Origin: Donghicola tyrosinivorans
GTDB lineage: Bacteria; Pseudomonadota; Alphaproteobacteria; Rhodobacterales; Rhodobacteraceae
Length of the DNA stretch: 64,000 nucleotides
Direction: 5' to 3'
Assembly: GCF_003003355.1 (NCBI RefSeq)
Contig: NZ_PVTQ01000015.1
Span: 1 to 64,000 of the forward strand
Position numbers and translations under genes: made by a program. Of the stretch, positions 8,533-19,375 are shown piece by piece; position 1 is the first letter of the stretch, and every line of letters begins with the position of its first letter. Below the pieces are notes generated by a model. That model had not been told where the DNA came from, did not search any database, and saw nothing but the letters and a program-made list of their open reading frames with translations.

Positions 8533-9507
8533 ATGAAATCCTTACTGACCAGCACCGCCCTGATCCTGCTGACCGCCTCGGGGGCGATGGCGGGCAAAGC
8601 CTTTGTCTCGAACGAACGTGGCAACACGGTCACGGTGATCGACACCGACAGCTGGACCGTCGAGACCGAGTTCGCCGCAGGTAACCGTCCGCGCGGCATT
8701 ACCCTTAGCCCTGACGGCAGCTTGCTTTATGTCTGCGCGTCCGACGATGACACAGTGCGGGTGTTCAACAGCGAAACCTACGAAGAGCTGTACACGCTGC
8801 CCTCAGGGCCGGACCCCGAGCTGTTCACCATGCACCCCAGCGGCAACCCGCTGTATATCGCCAATGAGGACGACAATCTGGTCACGGTGACCGACACTGA
8901 AAGCCACACCATTCTGGCCGAGATCCCCGTGGGGGTGGAACCTGAAGGCATGGCGATCTCGCCCGACAGTGCTTTTGTGGTGAATACCTCGGAAACCACC
9001 AACATGGCGCATTTTATCTCGACCGCCGATTACGAGATCAAGCACAACATCCTTGTGGACCAGCGCCCGCGCTATGTTGAATACACGCGGGATGGAAAGC
9101 GGCTCTTTGTCAGTTCTGAGATTGGCGGCACGGTGTCGGTGATTGATATCGCCGAGGATGGCACACCGACCCTTTCCAAGAAGATCGGGTTTGAGGTGGC
9201 AGGGGTTTTGCCTGAATGGCTGCAGCCTGTCGGGGTCCGCGTCACAGATGATGGTAGCCGTATCTTTGTGGCCTTGGGGCCTGCGAACCGTGTGGCTGTG
9301 ATCGACGGGGAAAGCCTTGAGGTGGTGGATTACATCCTTGTGGGGCAGCGCGTGTGGCAAATGGCGTTCACGCCGGACCAGAAATACCTGCTGACCACCA
9401 ACGGCAATTCGAACGACATCACCGTGATCGACGTGGCCAAGGAAAAGGCGATCCAGTCCATTCAGGTGGGTCAGCAGCCTTGGGGCGTTGTGGTGACGCC
9501 GAACTGA
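8533..9507 (+). CDS. PQQ-catabolism-associated beta-propeller protein
   Basis: A secreted seven-bladed propeller of 324 residues with many YVTN-type repeats (AFVSNERGNTVTVIDTDSW, LYIANEDDNLVTVTDTES, LFVSSEIGGTVSVIDIAED). The signal peptide ends GAMA-GKAF. It follows the binding-protein gene by 17 bases and has a GGGAGG ribosome site before ATG 8533. This pairing is usual in quinoprotein alcohol oxidation clusters. It may be a scaffold or binding partner; the function has not been shown. Confidence 0.85.
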   Translation: MKSLLTSTALILLTASGAMAGKAFVSNERGNTVTVIDTDSWTVETEFAAGNRPRGITLSPDGSLLYVCASDDDTVRVFNSETYEELYTLPSGPDPELFTMHPSGNPLYIANEDDNLVTVTDTESHTILAEIPVGVEPEGMAISPDSAFVVNTSETTNMAHFISTADYEIKHNILVDQRPRYVEYTRDGKRLFVSSEIGGTVSVIDIAEDGTPTLSKKIGFEVAGVLPEWLQPVGVRVTDDGSRIFVALGPANRVAVIDGESLEVVDYILVGQRVWQMAFTPDQKYLLTTNGNSNDITVIDVAKEKAIQSIQVGQQPWGVVVTPN

Positions 9508-9525
9508 TTTCTAAGGGAGAGAGAA

Positions 9526-9954
9526 ATGAAGTCGATGATTTTGGCGGCGTTTGTGGCCGCACTGGCATTGCCCGTAGCAGCGCATGATTATGGGTTTGCA
9601 GGGGTGCTGTCGTCCAATAACTCGGGCGAGATGCCGGGCATCACTTTGTCCGTCGGAAAGCCCTTGGCCGAGGGGCCGATCACACTGAAATCCGGCACCA
9701 TGTATGAGCTGGAGATCGAAGCAGACGGCACGGGTGAGCTTGGCCTTGAAGGGCCGGGGTTCTTTCGGGCGATCTGGGTGAACGAAGTGGTAATCAACGG
9801 ACTGGAAGTGCGCCCGTTCGGGCTGGAAAGCGTCGAGTTCGATGAAGAAGGTGAGATGGAGATCGAGTTTCTGGCGATCAAGCCGGGGCAGTATTTCCTG
9901 CGCATCCCAGGTAGCTCGGGCGAGAGCCAGCGGGTCGATATTACAATTCAGTAA
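9526..9954 (+). CDS. Small exported protein of unknown function
   Basis: A 142-residue protein with a cleavable signal peptide (residues 1-19, ending PVAA-HDYGF). The mature part is acidic and mostly beta-strand by eye, with a repeat-like run of Glu-rich strands and a C-terminal PGQYFLRIPG segment reminiscent of cupredoxin-like or copper-resistance folds. No metal-ligand set is evident. It starts 18 bases after the propeller gene behind GGGAGAGAG, so it belongs to that operon. I do not recognise a named family. Confidence 0.7.
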   Translation: MKSMILAAFVAALALPVAAHDYGFAGVLSSNNSGEMPGITLSVGKPLAEGPITLKSGTMYELEIEADGTGELGLEGPGFFRAIWVNEVVINGLEVRPFGLESVEFDEEGEMEIEFLAIKPGQYFLRIPGSSGESQRVDITIQ

Positions 9955-10005
9955 GCAGAAGCGGCACGCGACCGGTCCCTCCCTTGAAGGGCCGCGTGTC
10001 CGCAG

Positions 10006-10209
10006 TCAGGCGTCTTGCTCGTTCAGGTTAAGGGTGCGGCACTGCCATTTTTGAACTTGAAACGTGGGGTGGGTCATCTGCCATTTGGCCAGCTCGGGCT
10101 GTGCGCCCATCATGCAGGTCATCGGTGTAATATCGGTGAACAGCAGGCTGCGCTGTTCGCATTGGGACGGCTCTGACGCAAGGCAGGCCGTGAAGAGAAG
10201 CTCGATCAT
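10006..10209 (-). CDS. Small four-cysteine exported protein
   Basis: A 67-residue protein with a short hydrophobic N-terminus (MIELLFTACLA) and cysteines at 9, 17, 32 and 57. The pattern (C-x7-C near the start, M-x-C-M-M-GAQ in the middle, K-W-x-C near the end) recalls a family of roughly 65-residue conserved hypotheticals in alphaproteobacteria, which makes a real gene likely. The cysteines could form two disulfides in the periplasm. It stands alone between the PQQ block and katG. Confidence 0.6.
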   Translation of the reverse strand: MIELLFTACLASEPSQCEQRSLLFTDITPMTCMMGAQPELAKWQMTHPTFQVQKWQCRTLNLNEQDA

Positions 10210-12793
<2,584 letters not shown>

Positions 12794-12817
12794 TCAGGTT
12801 TGACCACCACTCACGGC

Positions 12818-12845
12818 AGCGGGGCGTTCGTCAGAGCGCCCCGCT
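12818..12845. terminator. Possible bidirectional terminator after katG
   Basis: AGCGGGGCG and CGCCCCGCT form a 9-bp stem with a 10-base loop between the convergent ends of katG and the Hsp70-like gene. The stem overlaps the last codons of the latter. T-runs are weak on both sides, so termination may be partial. Confidence 0.45.
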
Positions 12846-14069
12846 TGCTATTGCCAGACCGTCAACGACGGCGGTGAAGGCCTCAGACCGGTGGACTTTT
12901 GCCATGGGGCAAACCGCGCGGGCCTCATTCTCGACCAGCTTCATCAGGCTGGAGCCCCCCACCAGAATGACCGAGCCGATGCGATCCGGCGTCACGCCTG
13001 CATGCATCAGGGTCTGGTACATCGCCTCTTTCAGTTTGAAGCTGTAATCGTTCAGTGCCCTGTTCATGCTGCCGGTGGTGATGGTCGCCTCTAGGCCGCG
13101 TTCGATATAGCCCATCTTGATGGCCGAGCGTTCGCCGTTGTTAGCCGCGATCTTTCCGGCCTCGACCGCGAAGGCCAACTCATGGCCAAGCTGGTCCTCA
13201 ATCACTGTTTCCAGCCGCTTCAGCTTTTCAGGGCTTTCCGACAGGCGCAGCATGTCACGCACAAGACGCAAGGTTTCGGGCGTGTAGACAAATGGGATCG
13301 TGGACCACGTAGACAGTTCGGTGAACAGCGCGTTCGGCACGGGCAGCAGGCCGTCGCCCATCTCGCGGCGCAGTTCCGATCCGTGGCCAAGAAGGGGCAT
13401 GGCGTGAGACATAGAGACCGCGTGGTCAAAGTCCGTGCCCCCAAGGCGGATGCCGTGGCTGGCCAGAATGCGCATGCCGTTCGCGCCGGTTTCATAGACG
13501 GAAAAGTCGCTGGTACCGCCGCCGATGTCCACGATCAGACCGATGCTGGCGCTGCCCATCTGGTGGCAAGCAGTGGCGGCGGCTTCGGGTTCGGCCATGA
13601 AATGCACGTCCTTGAAACCGGCAGCCATATAGCAGCCGCGCAGGTCTGCCTCGGCCTGCGCGTCGGCGGCGTCATTGTTCGAATGGAATCGCACGGGGCG
13701 ACCCGACAGGGCGGTGTCAAACGTCATGCCCGCCTGCGCCTCGGCCCGTTCTTTGACGCGGATGAGGAAGGCGGTGATGATCTCGGCCAACGTGCGACGC
13801 TTGCCGCCAAGCAGGCGGCTTTCGTGCAGCAGGGGCGTTCCCAGCACGCTTTTCAGTGCCCGCATATAGCGGCCCTCTTCGCCGTCAATCAGCGCCTGTC
13901 CCGCTGCATGCCCCACCATCATCGGCGCTTTGCCGACGGGAAAGAAGACTGCCGTGGGCAGGGTCTCATCACCGTCTTCGATGCTGAGGCGGCGCACCGC
14001 ACCATCTTGCCAAATCGCCGCCGCCGAGTTCGAGGTTCCAAAGTCGATGGCAAGGGGTAGGGCGGTCAT
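12831..14069 (-). CDS. Hsp70-family ATPase (YegD-like)
   Basis: A 412-residue protein containing only the actin-like nucleotide-binding part of Hsp70. The phosphate-1 motif IDFGTSNSAAA lies at residues 8-18, VDIGGGTSDFSVYE is the phosphate-2 loop, and VILVGGSSLMKLVE is the adenosine motif. There is no C-terminal substrate-binding domain, as in E. coli YegD. It probably acts in the cytoplasm as a chaperone-like ATPase, but the substrate is unknown. It is transcribed towards katG and stands alone. Confidence 0.85.
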   Translation of the reverse strand: MTALPLAIDFGTSNSAAAIWQDGAVRRLSIEDGDETLPTAVFFPVGKAPMMVGHAAGQALIDGEEGRYMRALKSVLGTPLLHESRLLGGKRRTLAEIITAFLIRVKERAEAQAGMTFDTALSGRPVRFHSNNDAADAQAEADLRGCYMAAGFKDVHFMAEPEAAATACHQMGSASIGLIVDIGGGTSDFSVYETGANGMRILASHGIRLGGTDFDHAVSMSHAMPLLGHGSELRREMGDGLLPVPNALFTELSTWSTIPFVYTPETLRLVRDMLRLSESPEKLKRLETVIEDQLGHELAFAVEAGKIAANNGERSAIKMGYIERGLEATITTGSMNRALNDYSFKLKEAMYQTLMHAGVTPDRIGSVILVGGSSLMKLVENEARAVCPMAKVHRSEAFTAVVDGLAIASGAL

Positions 14070-14233
14070 GGGCGTGTCCTCTGGAGCAATGAGAGGCGCT
14101 GCTGCTATCCCGTGCCGACCATTCGCGCAAGGGTTTTAGCGGAAAGGGAACGCTGTGTTGCGGGGATGCGGGCAGATGTCCTCTGGCGCTCGGGCATGTT
14201 TCCGCTAACGTATGCCGAAGTTGAGGGAAGGAA

Positions 14234-14923
14234 ATGCGCGTGACACGTATCAAGGCGATCATATTTGATCTGGATGGCTGTCTGGTGGACAGCGAACGGC
14301 TGGTGCTTGAGGCCATCGTGGACGAGATGAAAGCCGAAGGCGTGGCCGATGCCAGCTTTGAGGAAATCCGCGACAACTTTCTGGGCTGTTCACTGGCGCG
14401 TATCAAAGCGCATGTTGAACAGCGCTCGGGCCGTCCTTGTGCCGACGGGTTCGCGGGGCGGATCGAGGGGCGGCTCCGTGCGGCCTATCCTGACCACCTG
14501 CGCCGGATCGACGGGGTGCTGCCCTTGCTGCAAGACCTGAAGGATCGCGGCATCGCTGTGGGGATTGCCACGGGTGGTTCTGTGTCGCGGATGGGCTTTA
14601 CCTTGCAGCACAGCGGCCTTGCGGATTGGTTCATTGACACTGGTTTCAGCGCCGAAATGGTCCAGCGCGGCAAGCCCGCGCCCGATATCTTCCTTTTGGC
14701 GGCAGAGGGTCTTGGGGTCTTGCCGGAGGACTGTGCGGTGATGGAGGACTCGCCCCTTGGGGTTACCGGCGCGGTCACCGCCGGAATGCGGGCCGTGGGC
14801 TTTGTCGGGGGCGGTCATCTGGATGGTATGCGCGCGGCCCATGCGCAAAATTTGCAGGACACGGGCGCCTCGGCGGTGCTGTATTCGCTGGATGGCATGC
14901 TAGAGGCTCTGCTGGATCTGTAA
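14234..14923 (+). CDS. HAD-superfamily phosphatase (beta-phosphoglucomutase/phosphoglycolate phosphatase-like)
   Basis: A 229-residue cytoplasmic HAD-IA hydrolase. Motif I is IIFDLDGCLVDSE (nucleophile Asp near residue 12). Motif II lies in GIATGGS, motif III includes the Lys of RGKPAPDIFLLAAE, and motif IV is VMEDSPLGVTGA. The helical cap after motif I fits the beta-phosphoglucomutase branch, but substrate cannot be read from the sequence. It has an AAGGAA site before ATG 14234 and no operon partner. Confidence 0.85.
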   Translation: MRVTRIKAIIFDLDGCLVDSERLVLEAIVDEMKAEGVADASFEEIRDNFLGCSLARIKAHVEQRSGRPCADGFAGRIEGRLRAAYPDHLRRIDGVLPLLQDLKDRGIAVGIATGGSVSRMGFTLQHSGLADWFIDTGFSAEMVQRGKPAPDIFLLAAEGLGVLPEDCAVMEDSPLGVTGAVTAGMRAVGFVGGGHLDGMRAAHAQNLQDTGASAVLYSLDGMLEALLDL

Positions 14924-15064
14924 TCTGGCTTGGGCAGAAATGCCGCGGTTGCAGGTCAAATGCGCAAAGCTGGCCTAACTTTGTTGAACCGCGCGGATTT
15001 TTCCTGTTTCTAGGTGAGAACAGGTTGGGTCCGACGAAGGCCGGACCAATTGAGGAGATACATC

Positions 15065-15580
15065 GTGGCAGACGGAACCTTTGCAGTCCTGACACTGGCC
15101 TTGGGCCTTTTCGACATGACCCAGAACCATTGCCCGAACGAAGGCTGTCTGGCCAAGAACACTGTGGACAGCCATCTGTCCTTCTCGGCGGCAGAGACCT
15201 ATTTCCAAGAAGACCCTTATGGGCAGGAATTCTACATCCGCCACGACACCAGCCTAGCGCACGGGCCTTTCCAGACCATCTACGGCCTGTCGGTGACCGA
15301 TGATCAGGATGTGTGGTTCGGTGTGGGCCATGCCTACACAATGCCGCTGTTTGAAGGGGCGTATATGCAGTTGCACGCCATGCCCGGCGTCTATTTTCAG
15401 GGCGATGGGGTGGACCTTGGCGGTTTGATCGAATTCCGCTCGGGGATCGAACTGGGCTATGAGGCCCGCAATGGTCTGCGTGTGGGCCTTGGCTACGACC
15501 ACCGCTCGAACGCGGGGATTTATGAAAGCAACATGGGGCTGGAAACGGTCATGCTGCGGGTTTCGATCCCGACCAACTGA
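15065..15580 (+). CDS. Lipid A 3-O-deacylase, PagL-like outer-membrane protein
   Basis: A 171-residue beta-barrel-like protein related to PagL, which removes the 3-O acyl chain of lipid A. The C-terminal YDHRSNAGIYESNMGLE segment gives His146, Ser148 and Glu160. These have the same 2- and 12-residue spacing as the His-Ser-Glu triad of Pseudomonas PagL (126, 128, 140). GTG 15065 is chosen because GAGGAGA lies 6-12 bases upstream. The N-terminus has one hydrophobic stretch but no classic signal peptide; an upstream in-frame Arg-rich extension from 15014 is possible. It is a monocistronic gene with its own terminator. Confidence 0.78.
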   Translation: MADGTFAVLTLALGLFDMTQNHCPNEGCLAKNTVDSHLSFSAAETYFQEDPYGQEFYIRHDTSLAHGPFQTIYGLSVTDDQDVWFGVGHAYTMPLFEGAYMQLHAMPGVYFQGDGVDLGGLIEFRSGIELGYEARNGLRVGLGYDHRSNAGIYESNMGLETVMLRVSIPTN

Positions 15581-15603
15581 TCCGGCTGTGATCCGATTGA
15601 AAG

Positions 15604-15636
15604 GCCGCCGCGCAGCATTGCGCAGGCGGCTTTTTT
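15604..15636 (+). terminator. Rho-independent terminator after the pagL-like gene
   Basis: GCCGCC-GCGCA pairs with TGCGC-A-GGCGGC around a GCAT loop, followed directly by six T. This is a strong intrinsic terminator on the plus strand. Confidence 0.9.
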
Positions 15637-15653
15637 GTGCCGCCAAACAAAAT

Positions 15654-15675
15654 GGGCGCCCCCGTGGGGACGCCC
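15654..15675 (-). terminator. Possible terminator of the polyol ABC operon
   Basis: GGGCG and CGCCC form the base of a stem with an inner CCCC/GGGG pairing. On the minus strand it is followed by a T-rich stretch. It lies 28 bases after the end of the binding-protein gene. Confidence 0.55.
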
Positions 15676-15703
15676 GATCCATCGTGACCGATGGGAGGAG
15701 GTC

Positions 15704-16651
15704 TTAGTTCGACAGAACGAAGGGCGCGGTGTAGTTGGCCACGTTGCTCTGGTCGATGATCATGCAGTCAAACAGCTGCTTTTCGGTATCCACGGCCAGT
15801 TCGCCGGTCTTGATGAAGTGGTCTGCCTGGCGGACAGCTTCGGCCGAGAAGACAGCCACGGGCTGCAGCACGGTGTAGGCCATCTCGCCCGATTTCACGG
15901 CTTCGACCGCATCGGGCGAGCCGTCAAAGCCGCCGACGATCACGCCGTCCAGCTTGCCTGCTTCTTTCAGCGCCGCGATGGCACCCAGTGCCATTTCGTC
16001 GTTGCCCGAGATCACAGCGTTCACATCGGGGTTGGCTTGCAGCATCGACTGCATCTTGTTGTAACCTTTGGTACGGTCCCAGTCGGCCACTTCCATCGCC
16101 GCTTTTTCCAGGTCGGGGTACTGGGTCAGAACGGTCTCATAACCGTTCGAGCGGGTCTGCGCGTTGTTGTCCGACGGAGCGCCGAACAGCTCGACGTATT
16201 TGCCCGCGTCGCCCACGGATTCGACCCAGTGCATCGCACCCAGCGCCGCGCCTTGGGCGTTGTTCGACACCAGCTGAGCCTTGGCCAGACCGCTTTCGTT
16301 GATCTCTGCGTTCACAAGGAACACGGGGATGCCTGCGTCGATGGCCTTTTTGACCGCGCCGATCGAGCCGTCCGCGTTTGCGGGGTCAAGGATGATCGCC
16401 GCCGATTTGTTGGTGATTGCGGTGTCGATCAGGGTGCTTTCGGTGTTGGTGTCGCCTTTGTGGGCGCTGACCTTGGCTTCATAGCCCAGTTCTTCGGCGG
16501 TGGCTTTGGCAACCTCGCCTTCGGTGAACCAGTAGGGGTTCGACGGATCGTTAACGATGATGGTCATCAGACCCTCGGCCCATGCGCCGCCGGCCATCAG
16601 AGGTGCGGTTGCCACTGCTGCGAGCAGGATCTGCTTACCTTTGGTGAACAT
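15704..16651 (-). CDS. Sugar/polyol ABC transporter, periplasmic binding protein (EryG-like)
   Basis: A 315-residue RbsB-type periplasmic binding protein with a signal peptide ending GGAWA-EGL. The ligand-binding core begins MTIIVNDPSNPYWFTEGE, and the NDEMALGAIAALKEAG segment is typical of the ribose/galactose class. ATG 16651 has an AGGGAGAG site upstream. Its position in an operon divergent from eryABC makes erythritol, or a related polyol, the likely ligand. It is the last gene of the operon, after permease and ATPase. Confidence 0.85.
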   Translation of the reverse strand: MFTKGKQILLAAVATAPLMAGGAWAEGLMTIIVNDPSNPYWFTEGEVAKATAEELGYEAKVSAHKGDTNTESTLIDTAITNKSAAIILDPANADGSIGAVKKAIDAGIPVFLVNAEINESGLAKAQLVSNNAQGAALGAMHWVESVGDAGKYVELFGAPSDNNAQTRSNGYETVLTQYPDLEKAAMEVADWDRTKGYNKMQSMLQANPDVNAVISGNDEMALGAIAALKEAGKLDGVIVGGFDGSPDAVEAVKSGEMAYTVLQPVAVFSAEAVRQADHFIKTGELAVDTEKQLFDCMIIDQSNVANYTAPFVLSN

Positions 16652-16762
16652 AATAAAGTCTCTCCCTGAGATGTGGTTTGCTGTGGTGGTGCCGGACGTC
16701 CGGCGGATCTGGGTGGGGTGGGCTCCTCCTGTGCCCATCTGGTCCACCACCCGGAATTTCGG

Positions 16763-17809
16763 TTATTTGCGCGGTTTGGCTTTGTACTGGATGCTGTTCA
16801 GCAGCACCGCGAGGACGATCACTGCGCCGGTGAAGACGGTTTGCCAGTAGGCGCTGACCCCGATGATCACGAGGCCATCGCTAAGAAAGCCGATCACGAA
16901 GGCCCCCAGCATTGTGCCGCGGATGGTGCCGCGTCCGCCGGTCAGGGCCGCGCCTCCGATAACGACAGCCGCGATGGCGGTCAGCTCATAGGTGGTGCCA
17001 GCGGTGGGACCGGCAGAGGTCAACTGCGAGGACAGGACCAGACCCGCGATGGCCGCACATGCGCCAGAGATCATGTAGACTGCGATCTGCACCCGCTTGA
17101 CCGGAACACCGGACAGTTCAGCGGCGCGTTCGTTGCCGCCCGAGGCATATAGCCAGCGACCAAAGGCGGTACGGGCCAGCATCAGGCCAACGGCCACGGC
17201 CAGCACGGCCAGAATGATCACGCCGATGGGCACGCCGCCGATGCGGTTGAACCCGATCCAGTCAAAGCCCGTGTTGCCAAAGTCCGCCTTGCCCGCAAGG
17301 TTGTTGAAGGTCAGGCCATTGGTCATCAGCAACGCAATGCCACGGGCCACATACATGACGCCAAGGGTCGCCACGAAGGCAGGCACCTTGAAGAAGGCGA
17401 TCAGCACGCCATTCACTGCCCCCACAGCCGCGCCAAGGATCAGCGTCAGCACCACCACGGCCCAGACGGGCGGGTAAAGGATGACGCCTGCGGCCTCGAT
17501 CGTGACGCCTTGCATCAGCCAGCCCGCGACCACGCCGCAGAGGCCAAGGGTCGAGCCGACGGATAGGTCAATCCCGCCGTTCAGGATCACCAGCAGCATG
17601 CCAATGGCCAGAAAGCCGAAGATCGCCACGTGGCTGGACATGGTCAGGAAATTGCTGACCGAGAAGTAGTAGGGCGACAGGATTGAAAAGATCACGATGA
17701 TCGCGATCAGGGCGAAAAAGGCGCGGCCCTCTAGCAGAAGGCGGGCGATGTCAAAGCCGCCTCGGCCTGCGCTGGAACGGGTTTTCGCGGTTGAGCTGAT
17801 ATCGGACAT
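16763..17809 (-). CDS. Sugar/polyol ABC transporter permease (RbsC family, EryF-like)
   Basis: A 348-residue inner-membrane permease of the BPD_transp_2/RbsC family with about ten hydrophobic segments. Characteristic stretches are GMLLVILNGGIDLSVGST, GAAVGAVNGVLIAFFKVPAFVATLG and GGAALTGGRGTIRGT. It forms the channel for the ribose-type importer encoded around it. It starts 24 bases after the ATPase stop, and the binding-protein gene follows. Confidence 0.88.
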   Translation of the reverse strand: MSDISSTAKTRSSAGRGGFDIARLLLEGRAFFALIAIIVIFSILSPYYFSVSNFLTMSSHVAIFGFLAIGMLLVILNGGIDLSVGSTLGLCGVVAGWLMQGVTIEAAGVILYPPVWAVVVLTLILGAAVGAVNGVLIAFFKVPAFVATLGVMYVARGIALLMTNGLTFNNLAGKADFGNTGFDWIGFNRIGGVPIGVIILAVLAVAVGLMLARTAFGRWLYASGGNERAAELSGVPVKRVQIAVYMISGACAAIAGLVLSSQLTSAGPTAGTTYELTAIAAVVIGGAALTGGRGTIRGTMLGAFVIGFLSDGLVIIGVSAYWQTVFTGAVIVLAVLLNSIQYKAKPRK

Positions 17810-17833
17810 ATCGGGGGCTCCGTTTGAAACTGG

Positions 17834-19375
17834 TTAGGCGGCCACGGACTCGCCGGAGGCGGCCATGATCTGTTCTTTGGTGGCGTCGGGGCCGAAAACA
17901 GCGCTGATCCGGCCCTTGTGCATCACGATGATGCGGTGGGCGATAGACAGGCATTCGCTGACTTCCGACGTGGAGTAGAGGACGGCCAGACCGCTGCGGG
18001 CGCGCTCGGCCAGTAGGCGGAAGACCTCGGCCTTGGCGCCGATGTCGATGCCGCGACTGGGCTCATCCAGCATGATCACCGTAGGGTGGGTGGCCAGCAT
18101 CTTGCCGATGACCACCTTTTGCTGGTTCCCGCCCGAGAGCGATCCGATGGCCGCGTCGCCGCCGTCGGTTTTCACGGTCACATCGCGGATCGTGTCGGTG
18201 ATCAGCAGCCCTTCGTCCTTGCGCGAGGTAAACAGTCCCCGCGTGAACTGCCGGATGCTGGCCAGCGACAGGTTCTGTCCGACGCTCATGGTCTGGACAA
18301 GGCCGTCGCGCTGGCGGTCTTCGGGGACAAGGCAAAGCCCTGCCTCTATCCGCTGGGCCAGCGACAGGTGGCTGACCTCTTGCCCGTGTAGATGGATGGT
18401 GCCGCCTGCTTGGCGTAGCCTGCCAGCGACGGTCTCCATCATCTCGGTCCGGCCAGCGCCCATGAGGCCGTAGATGCAGACGATCTCGCCTTGCTGGATA
18501 TCCAGTGACATGCCGTCCACCACCGCGTAGCCCGCGCCGCCTTCGTCCATAACCGTCAGGTCTTTGATCGACAGGGCAGGGGCGCCGAAATCGTAGCCGG
18601 TCGGGGGCGATCCCAGATCAAAGTTCTCGCCCACCATATTGCGGACGATCCATTCCAGATCGATCTGGTCGCGGGGCGCATAGGCGGTCATCGTGCCGTC
18701 CCGCAGCACCACCGCATGGTGGGTGATGGTCAGTGCCTCTTCCAGATGGTGCGAGATATAGACGATGGACACGCCCCGCGCTGTCAGGTCGCGGATGACC
18801 TTGAACAGCACCTCAACCTCACTGGCTGACAGGGCCGAGGTCGGCTCGTCCATGATCAGGATGCGGCTGTTCACCGACAACGCGCGTGCGATTTCAACGA
18901 TCTGCTGTTGGCCAAGGCGCAGTTCCTCGACGGGGGTCAGGGGATCGATGTCCTCTTCCAGTTCCTCCATCAGCAGGCGGGTCTGGCGCTCTTCCTCGGC
19001 ATAGTCGATGCCGGTGGGTGTGCGGATTTCGCGGCCCATAAAGATGTTGTCCCGCACATTCATATTCGGCGCGAGGCTAAGTTCCTGGTGGATGATCGAC
19101 ACACCAAGCGCCTGCGCGTGGCTGCTGGAGGCAAAGCTGATCGGCGCGCCGTCCAGAATGATCTGGCCACGGGTGGGTTGGATCACACCCGAGAGGATCT
19201 TCATCAGGGTGGATTTGCCAGCGCCGTTCTCGCCGAATAGCGTGGTGACCTGACCCCGATGGATGTCAAAGTTCACGCCTTTCAGGGCATGGACGTTGCC
19301 GTAGGACTTGGCCACATCGCGGGCGGCCATGACCACTTCTCTTAGGTCCGGATTTGCTTGGGGCGTGTCGTTCAT
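17834..19375 (-). CDS. Sugar/polyol ABC transporter ATPase with two nucleotide-binding domains (RbsA family, EryE-like)
   Basis: A 513-residue cytoplasmic ATPase with two fused ABC domains. Domain 1 has Walker A GENGAGKST at about residues 48-56 and the Walker B-like ILIMDEPTSALS. Domain 2 has a degenerate Walker A (GLMGAGRTE), an intact signature LSGGNQQKV and a second Walker B VIMLDEPSRGID. This unequal arrangement is normal for the RbsA/MglA group. ATG 19375 overlaps the stop of the upstream DUF2291 gene by 4 bases, so the two are coupled. Confidence 0.92.
   Translation of the reverse strand: MNDTPQANPDLREVVMAARDVAKSYGNVHALKGVNFDIHRGQVTTLFGENGAGKSTLMKILSGVIQPTRGQIILDGAPISFASSSHAQALGVSIIHQELSLAPNMNVRDNIFMGREIRTPTGIDYAEEERQTRLLMEELEEDIDPLTPVEELRLGQQQIVEIARALSVNSRILIMDEPTSALSASEVEVLFKVIRDLTARGVSIVYISHHLEEALTITHHAVVLRDGTMTAYAPRDQIDLEWIVRNMVGENFDLGSPPTGYDFGAPALSIKDLTVMDEGGAGYAVVDGMSLDIQQGEIVCIYGLMGAGRTEMMETVAGRLRQAGGTIHLHGQEVSHLSLAQRIEAGLCLVPEDRQRDGLVQTMSVGQNLSLASIRQFTRGLFTSRKDEGLLITDTIRDVTVKTDGGDAAIGSLSGGNQQKVVIGKMLATHPTVIMLDEPSRGIDIGAKAEVFRLLAERARSGLAVLYSTSEVSECLSIAHRIIVMHKGRISAVFGPDATKEQIMAASGESVAA

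Noticed and set aside
15635-16669. 344-codon plus-strand frame opposite the polyol binding protein
   Set aside because: Antisense shadow; the minus-strand protein has signal peptide and family motifs.
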